DNA of 64,000 bases from contig NZ_JACIJI010000002.1 in assembly GCF_014199335.1 (NCBI RefSeq), forward strand, positions 372,001-436,000, written 5' to 3'. The stretch is from Stakelama sediminis (GTDB lineage: Bacteria; Pseudomonadota; Alphaproteobacteria; Sphingomonadales; Sphingomonadaceae). This document shows, piece after piece, positions 56,235 to 64,000 of this stretch. Under the pieces are notes generated by a model, which saw nothing but the letters and a program-made list of their open reading frames with translations, made no database searches and was not told the DNA's origin. The number at the start of each line of letters is the position of its first letter. Position 1 is the first letter of the stretch. The position numbers were made by a program, and so were the translations under genes.

Positions 56235-57167
56235 ATGACCGAAGTTACCGAACTTGCTCGTCCGCCGCGTCAGCGCAAACCCGACTGGATTCGGGTCAAA
56301 GCTCCCACTTCGGAAGGGTTTGCCGAAACGAAACGGCTGATGCGCGAAAAGAATCTCGCAACGGTGTGCGAAGAGGCCGCCTGCCCGAACATCGGGGAGT
56401 GCTGGACGAAAAAGCACGCAACCGTGATGATTCTTGGCGATACCTGCACGCGAGCCTGCGCCTTCTGCAATGTGAAGACCGGTATGCCGCGCATGGTCGA
56501 CCCCATGGAGCCGCAGCATGTCGCCGATGTCGCGGTGCAGATGGGGCTTCAGCATATCGTCATCACTTCGGTGGATCGCGACGATCTGCCCGATGGCGGT
56601 GCCAGCCAGTTCGTGAAGGTCATCCGGGCACTGCGCGAACAGGCGCCCGATACCACGATCGAGATTCTGACGCCCGATTTTCGCAATAAGGTCGATCGCG
56701 CGCTGGAAATGATCGTTGAGGCACGTCCCGATGTGTTCAATCACAATCTGGAGACGGTACCGCGGCTCTATCCCACCATTCGCCCCGGCGCGCGCTATTA
56801 TGCGTCGCTGCGCCTGCTGGAAACGGTGAAGAAGCTCGATCCGTCGATCTTCACCAAATCGGGCATCATGCTCGGGCTGGGCGAACAACGGCTGGAAGTG
56901 CATCAGGTGATGGACGATATGCGCTCCGCCGATATCGATTTCCTGACCATGGGCCAGTATCTGCAACCCACGCCACGCCATGCAAAAGTGGCTGATTTCG
57001 TTACGCCGCAGGCATTCGATGCCTATGCCGCGATTGCCCGGGCAAAGGGCTTTCTGCTGGTGGCGTCCTCACCGCTGACGCGTTCCAGCTATCATGCCGG
57101 CGACGATTTCGACCGTTTGCGCGCGGCGCGTGAAGCCAGGCTCGCGAGCGCCAAACCGCAAGCCTGA
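56235..57167 (+). CDS. lipA: Lipoyl synthase
   Basis: LipA is a radical-SAM enzyme that inserts sulfur into protein-bound octanoate. The 310-residue protein has the auxiliary cluster motif [13 protein letters not shown], the radical-SAM motif [10 protein letters not shown], and [13 protein letters not shown] plus the C-terminal [11 protein letters not shown]. Its TGA overlaps the ATG of the next gene (TGATG). Confidence 0.95.
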   Translation: MTEVTELARPPRQRKPDWIRVKAPTSEGFAETKRLMREKNLATVCEEAACPNIGECWTKKHATVMILGDTCTRACAFCNVKTGMPRMVDPMEPQHVADVAVQMGLQHIVITSVDRDDLPDGGASQFVKVIRALREQAPDTTIEILTPDFRNKVDRALEMIVEARPDVFNHNLETVPRLYPTIRPGARYYASLRLLETVKKLDPSIFTKSGIMLGLGEQRLEVHQVMDDMRSADIDFLTMGQYLQPTPRHAKVADFVTPQAFDAYAAIARAKGFLLVASSPLTRSSYHAGDDFDRLRAAREARLASAKPQA

Positions 57168-57655
57168 TGCCCAAGCATACCGAAACCCGGCATCTGCCTT
57201 ATAGCTGCGAACAGATGTTCGATCTGGTCGCGGATGTCGGGCGCTATCCCGAATTTCTGCCCTGGATCAGCGCGATGCGCGTGCGCAGTGACAGCGACAC
57301 CCAGATGGTCGCCGATATGATCGTCGGGTTCAAAGGGCTGCGTGAAACCTTCACCTCAAAAGTGAACAAGCAGCGTCCTGAACATATTCATGTCGAATAT
57401 CTCGACGGACCGCTGAAATATCTGCACAATGACTGGAAATTTCGTCCCGCGGACGGCGGTGGCTGCCTGGTGGATTTCTGCGTCGATTTCTCGTTCAAGA
57501 ACCGGATGTTCGAAATGCTGGCGGGCCAGGTGTTCGACCGTGCACTGCGTAAGATGATCGGTGCGTTCGAAACCCGCGCCAATGCGCTTTACGATTCCTC
57601 GCCCGACGGCTCCGATCCGGGCATCAATAAGTCGAGTGCGCATAACGCCGCCTGA
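57167..57655 (+). CDS. RatA/COQ10-family START-domain protein
   Basis: This 162-residue protein of the polyketide cyclase/dehydrase (START-like) superfamily begins [20 protein letters not shown] and includes YPEFLPWISAMRV, FTSKVNKQRPEHIHVEYLDG, and DFSFKNRMFEMLAGQVFD. The relatives are the ubiquinone-binding COQ10 protein and E. coli RatA, reported to block ribosome association. In alphaproteobacteria it usually follows lipA, which favours the ubiquinone role. Its last 67 bases overlap the convergent cinA gene. Confidence 0.88.
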   Translation: MPKHTETRHLPYSCEQMFDLVADVGRYPEFLPWISAMRVRSDSDTQMVADMIVGFKGLRETFTSKVNKQRPEHIHVEYLDGPLKYLHNDWKFRPADGGGCLVDFCVDFSFKNRMFEMLAGQVFDRALRKMIGAFETRANALYDSSPDGSDPGINKSSAHNAA

Positions 57656-58116
57656 AGGCGGATGGAGCCGCGACCTTCATCGTCGAAATTATGGGCATCG
57701 GCGACCACCTGTTGCGGGTCCGCCCCGCGTTCGGCGCGCGCGAATACGACCGTTCCGACCGGCTTTTTCTCCGTACCACCGTCCGGACCGGCAATGCCCG
57801 TGATCGCCACCGCAACGTCCGCGTGCGAATGCTCCAGCGCGCCCTGCGCCATGCTCCAGGCAACTGCCACCGATACCGAACCGAAGGTTTCGAGCAAATC
57901 GAGGCTGACATCCAGAATGCCCAGCTTCGCATCATTCGAATAGGTGATGAAACCGGCTTCCAGCACATCGGACGAACCGGGAATTTCGGTCAGAGCCGCA
58001 GCAACCAGCCCGCCGGTGCAGCTTTCGGCAAGCGCGATGCGTCGTCCATCCTTTCGGTTGGCCTCGATTACCCTGCGCGCGGCCTCGACAAGCTTTTCGG
58101 GAAGTACCGTATCCAC
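57589..58116 (-). CDS. pncC: CinA-family nicotinamide-nucleotide amidohydrolase
   Basis: The protein deamidates nicotinamide mononucleotide in pyridine nucleotide recycling. From GTG 58116 (preceded by AGGGGA) it has 175 residues, the single CinA C-terminal domain: RIALAESCTGGLVAAALTEI, AGFITYSNDAKLGILDVS, and AITGIAGPDGGTEKKPVGTV. The serine in ESCTGG is the expected nucleophile. The gene overlaps the 3' end of the RatA-like gene by 67 bases in antisense. One base separates it from the stop of the exported-protein gene upstream. Confidence 0.88.
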   Translation of the reverse strand: MDTVLPEKLVEAARRVIEANRKDGRRIALAESCTGGLVAAALTEIPGSSDVLEAGFITYSNDAKLGILDVSLDLLETFGSVSVAVAWSMAQGALEHSHADVAVAITGIAGPDGGTEKKPVGTVVFARAERGADPQQVVADAHNFDDEGRGSIRLQAALCALDLLMPGSEPSGEES

Positions 58117-58117
58117 T

Positions 58118-58651
58118 TTATTCCCCTGTGTTGGTCGGGCAGATCTGAAACGCTGCCTCATCCTTATGTTTGCGTGCGCCTACTTCAATTGCCGTCACAA
58201 TGACACTGGCAAGATTCGCGGGCGGCAAAGGTTCCAGATTACGCAAAATCTTGCTGGCGGCCGGGCAATCTTCCGGTTGCAGTTCCTTGGTGACCAGACC
58301 GCTCATCAACGTCTGTATCATCGGCAGTGCAAAACCCGATTGCGCCAGCACCGCGCCCTGCGGCCCGGCCAGCGCGCCCAGCGCCGTGCGCGCCTTGGGA
58401 AGGGCCGCATTCTGTGCTGCGCGAAGCCGGTTCATGTACCCGGCATTCAAATTCGACAGATAGGCATTGCGCGGCAATCCGGGCATGCAAATCCGCTGCG
58501 CGGTCGTCAGCATGTCGGGCAGCACCACCGTCACCAGAGCCTGGGCCTGATCCTCCGGAATGCATGCCCCCGCAGCGATTTGCGCCATGCCGGGATTGGG
58601 AAAGCTTACCATACCCAACAGCGCGATTGCTGCGGAAATACTCCGCTTCAT
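58118..58651 (-). CDS. Exported protein of unknown function between ispDF and cinA
   Basis: The 177-residue predicted periplasmic protein has a signal peptide ([20 protein letters not shown], cut near GMAQ at 24). The mature part is helical with cysteines in AGACIPEDQA, AQRICMPGLP, EDCPAASK and FQICPTNTG, likely two disulfides. No family is recognised. The ATG overlaps the ispDF stop (ATGA), and the stop is one base from the cinA start, so it sits inside that operon. Confidence 0.75.
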   Translation of the reverse strand: MKRSISAAIALLGMVSFPNPGMAQIAAGACIPEDQAQALVTVVLPDMLTTAQRICMPGLPRNAYLSNLNAGYMNRLRAAQNAALPKARTALGALAGPQGAVLAQSGFALPMIQTLMSGLVTKELQPEDCPAASKILRNLEPLPPANLASVIVTAIEVGARKHKDEAAFQICPTNTGE

Positions 58652-59811
58652 GCCTGATCCTCCGGAATCCTGACGGTGGCGACTGCCTGTGCGGCGATTC
58701 CTTCGCCGCGTCCTGCAAAGCCCAACCGCTCCGTCGTCGTTGCCTTGATGCTAACCTTCGCCGGTTTAACCCGCAACAGGGCAGCGATCCGGTCGCGCAT
58801 GGCGTCGCGGTACGGGCCGATTTTTGGCGCCTCACAAATCAGGGTCAGGTCGATAAAATCGATCCGTCCGTGCTGTTGCTCGATCAGATTGACGGCATGC
58901 TCAACGAATTTGTGAGAAGCAGCGCCTCGCCATTGCGGATCGCTCGGCGGGAAATGCGTGCCGATATCGCCTGCACCGATCGTGCCGAGCAGAGCATCCG
59001 TCATCGCATGGAGGGCGACATCGGCATCGCTATGCCCCGACAGGCCCTTATCATGCGGGATTTGCACGCCACCCAGCCACAAATCCTCTCCGTCCACCAG
59101 CCGATGAACATCGAACCCCATTGCGGAACGGCTGATCATGGTGATTTCTCCCGTCTTTCCCCGCGCATCCGCCAGATCGCTGGCGAAGGTAATTTTCTCC
59201 AGCCGGGAATCGCCTTCAACCATCACGACGTCAGCACCATGGGCACGCACCATCTGCGCATCGTCGGTCGCTTCGCGATCTTCCGGCCAGGTACGATGCG
59301 CCGCCAGCACCGTAGCGAAATCGAAAGCCTGCGGGGTTTGTACGCGCACCAGATCGTCACGGGGAACGACGTCGCCCAGCGTACCGGTCGACCGTGCCAG
59401 CGTATCGGCCATACGCAGAACCGGCACGCAGCCGGAATGCGTTTCCAGTGCGGCGAGCAACCGATCAATGACCGCGGACGGCAGGAAAGGGCGGGCGGCG
59501 TCGTGGATCAGGACTCGCGCACATCCGCCGGTTGATGCGATGTGCTCCAGACCAGCGCGTACCGAATCGCGTCGTGCAGCCCCACCGATGACCGGTTCGA
59601 TGCCCGGCAAGGCTTCCTGAAACATCGCCTGCTGTCCGTCGCCGATAACAACCACAACCCGGTCCACGCCGGGATGCGCGCAAAAGGCGTCATAGCTGTG
59701 GCGCAACATCGGCTGGCCCGCCACCGACGCGAATTGCTTCGGCAGGGTGTCACCGGTGCGCAGTCCCCTTCCGGCGGCGACGATCAGCGCAATGGTTTCG
59801 GTTGAAATCAT
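58648..59811 (-). CDS. ispDF: Bifunctional IspD/IspF isoprenoid enzyme
   Basis: The fused enzyme handles two steps of the MEP pathway: CDP-ME synthesis (IspD) and MEcPP cyclisation (IspF). The 387-residue protein has the IspD motif [37 protein letters not shown] and [13 protein letters not shown], then the IspF part starting at [20 protein letters not shown] with [20 protein letters not shown] and [20 protein letters not shown]. The fusion is typical of alpha- and epsilonproteobacteria. It is divergent from dusB. Confidence 0.95.
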   Translation of the reverse strand: MISTETIALIVAAGRGLRTGDTLPKQFASVAGQPMLRHSYDAFCAHPGVDRVVVVIGDGQQAMFQEALPGIEPVIGGAARRDSVRAGLEHIASTGGCARVLIHDAARPFLPSAVIDRLLAALETHSGCVPVLRMADTLARSTGTLGDVVPRDDLVRVQTPQAFDFATVLAAHRTWPEDREATDDAQMVRAHGADVVMVEGDSRLEKITFASDLADARGKTGEITMISRSAMGFDVHRLVDGEDLWLGGVQIPHDKGLSGHSDADVALHAMTDALLGTIGAGDIGTHFPPSDPQWRGAASHKFVEHAVNLIEQQHGRIDFIDLTLICEAPKIGPYRDAMRDRIAALLRVKPAKVSIKATTTERLGFAGRGEGIAAQAVATVRIPEDQA

Positions 59812-59901
59812 TGCGCTGCGTTAGCGCAAGCCGCGCGTGCCCGCCAGCCTTGCGGAATGCGTGATAGTGCCGTATCTGCTGCCCAAAATTTAGGCACATT
59901 T

Positions 59902-60900
59902 ATGCAAAAAATCGCCCCCATCCAGATCGGCTCCGTGCGGATCGACATCCCGGTATTGCTCGCGCCGATGACCGGCGTGACCGACCTGCCGTTTCGGCGT
60001 GTCGTGCGTCGTTTCGGCTCTGGGCTGAATGTGACCGAAATGATCGCCAGTCAGGCCGCGATCCGCGAAACCTATCAATCGGTGCGCAAGGCCGCATGGG
60101 ATCCGATCGAGGAACCCGTGTCGATGCAGCTTGTCGGCTGCGACCCGCAGGCGATGGGCGAAGCGGCGAAACTCAACGAGGATCGCGGCGCGGCGATCAT
60201 CGACATCAATATGGGCTGTCCGGTGCGCAAGGTCGTCAACGGCTGGGCCGGATCGGCGCTGATGCGCGATCCGAAACTGGCGGCAGAACTGATCGCAGCG
60301 ACGGTCAAAGCGGTATCGGTGCCGGTGACACTGAAAATGCGCATGGGATGGGATCATGACAGTCTGAATGCCCCTGAACTGGCACGCATTGCCGAGGATC
60401 TGGGCGTGCAGATGATTACCGTGCATGGCCGGACTCGCTGCCAGCTGTACAAGGGTACCGCCGACTGGAAATTCATCCGCAAGGTGAAGGATGCGGTATC
60501 GGTGCCGGTGATCGTCAATGGCGATATCTGTTCGATCGAGGATGCTCGCACCGCGCTCGAACAATCCGGTGCCGACGGGGTGATGATCGGCCGCGGCGCC
60601 TATGGGCGACCATGGCTGTTGCGGCAGATGATGGACGATCTGAGCGAAGGCGCTGCGCGTCCCGATCCGACGCTGGACGAACAGTATCGCGTTATTGTCG
60701 ATCATTATCACGATATGCTGAACCATTACGGCAAGGAAGTCGGCGTCAATATGGCGCGCAAGCATATCGGCTGGTACACGCGCGGCCTGCACGGATCGGC
60801 GGAGTTCCGTAATCGCGTGAATCAGGTGCCGGACCCCGACGATGTGCTGGCAATGCTTGCCGAATTCTATGCGCCCTGGCGAAACCGCGCCGCGGCCTGA
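59902..60900 (+). CDS. dusB: tRNA-dihydrouridine synthase DusB
   Basis: This FMN-dependent enzyme reduces uridine to dihydrouridine in tRNA. The start at ATG 59902 ([16 protein letters not shown]) gives 332 residues. Features are [39 protein letters not shown] with the catalytic cysteine in MGCPVRK, the [15 protein letters not shown] segment, and [15 protein letters not shown]. In this position (nifR3) it begins the ntr nitrogen-regulation operon; ntrB starts five bases after its stop. Confidence 0.95.
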   Translation: MQKIAPIQIGSVRIDIPVLLAPMTGVTDLPFRRVVRRFGSGLNVTEMIASQAAIRETYQSVRKAAWDPIEEPVSMQLVGCDPQAMGEAAKLNEDRGAAIIDINMGCPVRKVVNGWAGSALMRDPKLAAELIAATVKAVSVPVTLKMRMGWDHDSLNAPELARIAEDLGVQMITVHGRTRCQLYKGTADWKFIRKVKDAVSVPVIVNGDICSIEDARTALEQSGADGVMIGRGAYGRPWLLRQMMDDLSEGAARPDPTLDEQYRVIVDHYHDMLNHYGKEVGVNMARKHIGWYTRGLHGSAEFRNRVNQVPDPDDVLAMLAEFYAPWRNRAAA

Positions 60901-60905
60901 AAGCA

Positions 60906-61982
60906 ATGGTGGTCGCCAAGGGCTTAGGGAAGCCCGGTTTTGCAGAATTATTCGCCGGCTTGCCGGTGGCGGTGCTGGTGCTGGATGCGGAACGGTGCGT
61001 CGCGCATGCCAATACGGCGTGCGAATTGCTGCTCAACCGTTCCGAGCGCGGAATGCGCGGCAAAAAACTCGAAGCCATCCTGATGCCTCCGGCCGGATAT
61101 GCCGACCGCCGGCCATCGCTGGGTTTTGCCGCCTTCGATTGCGATATTGCGCTGGCGCGGGGCGGCACGTTGCACGTCGACTTCATCGAGACGCTGATAG
61201 CGGAATATCCGGGCTGGAGCACAATCGCCATCCACCACGCCGCTGCCGGAAGGCGGCTGAGCCATGGCATTGATCGCACCGCAGGTGCGCGTGCGGCAAT
61301 CGGCGCGGCGGCGATGCTGGCGCATGAGATCAAGAATCCGCTGTCGGGCATACGCGGCGCCGCCCAGCTTCTGGCATCCGGTGGTCCTTCAGAGGATCTC
61401 ACCACCCTGATCACGACCGAAGTGGATCGCATTGCCGCACTGATCGACCGGATGGAGGATTTCACCGACACCCGCCCGCTCGATTTACGGGCCACCAGCA
61501 TCTATCCGCTGATCGGCCATGCCAGATCGGTTGCGCAAGCAGGCTTCGCCAAGGGCATTCAGGTGCATGAGCAATTTGACCCTTCGCTACCGCCTGTGCT
61601 GGTTGATCGCGATGCTCTGCTTCAAATCCTGCTGAACTTGCTGAAAAACGCCACCGAGGCGTGCCGTGACGAACACAGTCCGCAGATCACCATTGCCACC
61701 GCCTATCGCCACGGCATGTCGATCAGCGTCGGTCCCGGCCTGCCGCGCCGTCCCTTGCCGATCGAAATTGCGATTTGCGACAACGGACCGGGTGCGCCTG
61801 CGGACATTGTGCCGCATCTTTTCGAACCCTTCGTTTCTGGTCGACCGGAGGGGAAGGGGCTTGGCCTGCCGCTTGTCGACAAGCTTGTGCGGGAAATGGG
61901 GGGCATCGTCGAATATATGCGGGAAACCGAACCGGAACCGAGAACTGCGTTCCGCCTCTATCTGCCGAGGACAGGAACATGA
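60906..61982 (+). CDS. ntrB: Nitrogen regulation sensor histidine kinase NtrB
   Basis: NtrB phosphorylates and dephosphorylates NtrC in response to PII. The 358-residue soluble protein has an N-terminal PAS domain (FAGLPVAVLVLDAERCVAHA), the phospho-accepting His140 in AHEIKNPLSGIRGAAQLL, and a kinase domain with ICDNGPGAPADIVPHLFEPF and GLGLPLVDKLVREMGG. The TGA overlaps the ntrC ATG, so the pair are coupled. No membrane segments. Confidence 0.94.
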   Translation: MVVAKGLGKPGFAELFAGLPVAVLVLDAERCVAHANTACELLLNRSERGMRGKKLEAILMPPAGYADRRPSLGFAAFDCDIALARGGTLHVDFIETLIAEYPGWSTIAIHHAAAGRRLSHGIDRTAGARAAIGAAAMLAHEIKNPLSGIRGAAQLLASGGPSEDLTTLITTEVDRIAALIDRMEDFTDTRPLDLRATSIYPLIGHARSVAQAGFAKGIQVHEQFDPSLPPVLVDRDALLQILLNLLKNATEACRDEHSPQITIATAYRHGMSISVGPGLPRRPLPIEIAICDNGPGAPADIVPHLFEPFVSGRPEGKGLGLPLVDKLVREMGGIVEYMRETEPEPRTAFRLYLPRTGT

Positions 61983-63424
61983 GCGGCGATCTCCTGCTCG
62001 TAGATGATGATGCGGCGATCCGTACCGTCATCGTCACATCCCTGCGCCGTGCCGGTTTCGATATCCGCGTGGCTTCGTCGCTGGCGGAAATGGAGCGCGA
62101 ACTGAAGCGCGCACGTCCCGACCTTCTGATTACCGATGTTGTCCTGCCGGATGGGGACGGGCTGGACAGGGCGGCAGCGCTGACGGAAAGTGACCCGGGT
62201 CTGCCGATCATCGTTCTTTCCGCCAAGAATACCCTTTCAACGGCGGTTCGGGCCAATGAAGTGGGTGCGTTCGAATATCTGCCGAAGCCGTTCGATCTGG
62301 ATGCGCTGACGGCGGCAGTGCGTGGTGCGCTGGATCGTAGTGTCGGGGATGCCGAAGAACAGGAGACATTCGCCGAAGACGCTGTCCCGCTCATCGGGCG
62401 ATCGCCGGCGATGCAAGAGGTCTATCGCATCATTGCCCGCATGGTCTCCAACGACCTGACAGTGCTGGTTACCGGCGAATCGGGTACCGGCAAGGAACTG
62501 GTCGCCCATGCCATTCACGACCTTGGCCATCGCCGTCGCGAGCCGTTCATCGCCCTCAACATGGCGGCCATCCCCCGCGAATTGATCGAGGCCGAACTGT
62601 TCGGGCACGAACGCGGCGCCTTTACCGGTGCACAGGCGCGCGTAGCGGGTAAGTTCGAGCAGGCGTCCGGCGGCACCCTGTTCCTCGATGAAATCGGGGA
62701 CATGCCGATGGAGGCGCAGACGCGATTATTGCGGGTTCTCCAGTCCGGGGAGTTCACGACCGTCGGGGGAGCACGCACCATTCGGGCGGATGTCCGTATT
62801 ATCGCCGCAACCAACAAGGACTTGCATCAGCGCGTCGAAGCCGGGCAGTTTCGGGAAGACCTGTTCTATCGACTGAACGTCGTGCCGATCAACCTGCCCG
62901 CGCTGCGCGATCGCAGGCAGGACATTGCCTTGCTCGCCCGCCATTTTCTGGACCGCGCGGCAGAAGAAGGTCTTCCGCGCAAGCGCATCGACCCCGCAGC
63001 GCTAAGCTTATTGGAAGAGCATGGCTGGCCGGGCAATGTCCGCGAGCTTCAGAATGTGATGCGCCGAATCGCGGTACTCGGCAGAGATGACGTGATCGAT
63101 GCGGAAGAAATCGCCGCGATGTTGGGTGCAGGCGAGGGGGGAAGTGCAGTCGAGCCCCTGCTTCCCACCAAAAATATTGCAGATGCCGTGCGTGCGCATC
63201 TGCGTCATATTGAACGCGAAAATCCGGCGTTGCTGAGCAATGGCGGATTATACGACCATATGATCGCACAGGTGGAACGGCCGCTGATCGAAACCATGCT
63301 CGCCCGGCATGACGATAATCAGTTGCGCACCGCGCAAGCGCTGGGAATCAACCGCAACACGCTTCGCAAGCGCCTCGACCTGCTGGGTATCGAGGCCGGA
63401 AAACGCGCCGAAACGAAGGACTGA
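61979..63424 (+). CDS. ntrC: Nitrogen regulation response regulator NtrC
   Basis: The 481-residue sigma-54 activator begins at ATG 61979 (MSGDLLLVDDDAAIRTVIV). The receiver domain has Asp53 in ITDVVLPDGDG. The AAA+ domain has TGESGTGKELVAHAI, the sigma-54 contact motif GAFTGA in HERGAFTGAQARV, and GGTLFLDEIGDMPM. The C-terminal Fis-type helix-turn-helix is RTAQALGINRNTLRKRLDLL. It activates nitrogen-assimilation genes. Confidence 0.95.
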   Translation: MSGDLLLVDDDAAIRTVIVTSLRRAGFDIRVASSLAEMERELKRARPDLLITDVVLPDGDGLDRAAALTESDPGLPIIVLSAKNTLSTAVRANEVGAFEYLPKPFDLDALTAAVRGALDRSVGDAEEQETFAEDAVPLIGRSPAMQEVYRIIARMVSNDLTVLVTGESGTGKELVAHAIHDLGHRRREPFIALNMAAIPRELIEAELFGHERGAFTGAQARVAGKFEQASGGTLFLDEIGDMPMEAQTRLLRVLQSGEFTTVGGARTIRADVRIIAATNKDLHQRVEAGQFREDLFYRLNVVPINLPALRDRRQDIALLARHFLDRAAEEGLPRKRIDPAALSLLEEHGWPGNVRELQNVMRRIAVLGRDDVIDAEEIAAMLGAGEGGSAVEPLLPTKNIADAVRAHLRHIERENPALLSNGGLYDHMIAQVERPLIETMLARHDDNQLRTAQALGINRNTLRKRLDLLGIEAGKRAETKD

Positions 63425-63442
63425 ATTGCATTATCCTGCAAT
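63425..63442. repeat. Small inverted repeat between ntrC and ntrY
   Basis: ATTGCA (63425-63430) and TGCAAT (63437-63442) flank the six-base loop TTATCC, starting immediately after the ntrC stop. TATGTGTTTT follows. It could be a weak terminator, or a regulator site for ntrY, whose start lies 42 bases further on. Confidence 0.35.
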
Positions 63443-63484
63443 TATGTGTTTTCCGCGCAACGCAGTTGTTGTAACCCGGCAACG

Positions 63485-64000
63485 ATGAATTCGGAAAGTT
63501 CGATTACTGCCGATCAGAGCGTGCCGCGTCGCGGCCTGCCGATCATGCCCTTGATCGAACTTGCGGTGCTGGCTTTTGCGATCGTTGCTGCCGTCGGCAC
63601 CTATATCCTGCTATCCGAACAGGATTCACCGAAATTGCTGACGCCGCCACTGGTGGCACTGCTGCTGATCGCCAACATGCTGCCCTGGATGGCGCTGCTC
63701 GTGTTGTTCGGGCGGAGGGTGGCGATGCGCCGCGCGGCGGAGTCTGCAATCGGAGGCAATGGGCGGTTGCATGTCCGGCTGGTGGCGATCTTTTCGCTGA
63801 TCGCCGCAGTGCCGATGGTGCTCGTCACCATCTTTGCCTCGCTGTTGTTTCAATATGGGGTGCAGTTCTTCTTTTCCGATCATGCCCAGGGGATGCTGGA
63901 AAACGCCTCTGCGCTGGCCCAGGAAAATTACAGTTGGGAAGTGAGTCGCGTGAACCGCGAAACGCTGACCATGACGAAGGATCTGAACTACTATCTCGAA
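63485..64000 (+). CDS. ntrY: Sensor histidine kinase NtrY, N-terminal part (3' end outside window)
   Basis: NtrY is the membrane kinase of the NtrYX system. The first 172 codons are present, starting at ATG 63485 (MNSESSITADQSVPRRGLPI). Membrane helices lie at about 23-42 (LIELAVLAFAIVAAVGTYIL) and 53-75, with a third at about 98-120, followed by the start of the periplasmic region (QFFFSDHAQGMLENASALAQ). The kinase domain is beyond the window. Position after ntrBC fits the usual ntrBC-ntrYX order. Confidence 0.9.
   Translation, partial: MNSESSITADQSVPRRGLPIMPLIELAVLAFAIVAAVGTYILLSEQDSPKLLTPPLVALLLIANMLPWMALLVLFGRRVAMRRAAESAIGGNGRLHVRLVAIFSLIAAVPMVLVTIFASLLFQYGVQFFFSDHAQGMLENASALAQENYSWEVSRVNRETLTMTKDLNYYLE

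Noticed and set aside
59811..59829. The hairpin TTGCGCT/AGCGCAA at the ispDF start
   Set aside because: It straddles the ispDF start region between two divergent genes. A regulatory role is possible, but nothing in the sequence supports it beyond a 7-bp stem.

Overview
The window is a GC-rich chromosomal segment of an alphaproteobacterium, most likely a member of the Sphingomonadaceae. The evidence is the gene order dusB-ntrB-ntrC-ntrY, a fused ispDF gene, a nuo operon running into birA-coaX-RNase J, DUF2842 and DUF1467 proteins, and a 23-bp repeat I recall as common in sphingomonad genomes. This assignment is inference from content and synteny; no search was run.

Layout. 1-1334: the end of recJ, then tRNA-Glu. 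1335-11083: a decayed genomic island inserted at the tRNA-Glu 3' end. It is bounded by 16-bp direct repeats (1319-1334 and 11068-11083), carries three secreted glycoside hydrolases (GH3, GH43, GH31), and is otherwise built from broken insertion sequences (IS3, IS5, IS21-like and IS481 pieces). No integrase remains. 11102-18387: a fatty-acid beta-oxidation cluster (thioesterase, two acyl-CoA dehydrogenases and a FadJ-type protein on the minus strand, with a divergent acyl-CoA synthetase). 18407-22793: glycerol kinase, an AI-2E family permease, tRNA-Asp, a DUF2842 protein, 5-formyl-THF cyclo-ligase, 6S RNA, zapA and a small coiled-coil gene. 22945-33633: central carbon metabolism and housekeeping (transketolase, gap, a MOSC protein, pgk, class I aldolase, thiE, efp, an inositol-monophosphatase family gene) with an MFS transporter, a thioredoxin-like protein and a YbjN protein.

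33828-49371: the complete 14-gene respiratory complex I operon nuoABCDEFGHIJKLMN. Three extra genes sit inside it (36776-36988, 37643-37801, 39103-39735). Each starts with a GTG that overlaps the TGA stop of the preceding nuo gene. 49338-52813: birA, coaX, RNase J and a DUF1467 gene follow on the same strand.

52828-64000: a long membrane-anchored coiled-coil protein divergent from an Hpt-like protein that lacks the phospho-accepting histidine, then beta-carbonic anhydrase, lipA, a RatA/COQ10-type protein, cinA, an exported protein of unknown function, ispDF, and the nitrogen-regulation cluster dusB-ntrB-ntrC-ntrY, with ntrY cut by the window edge.

The most notable observations are the tRNA-Glu island with matched attachment and possible arm-type sites but no integrase, the two halves of one IS3-type element in opposite orientation around the GH43-GH31 pair, the three extra translationally coupled genes in the nuo operon, and the degenerate Hpt/coiled-coil pair.
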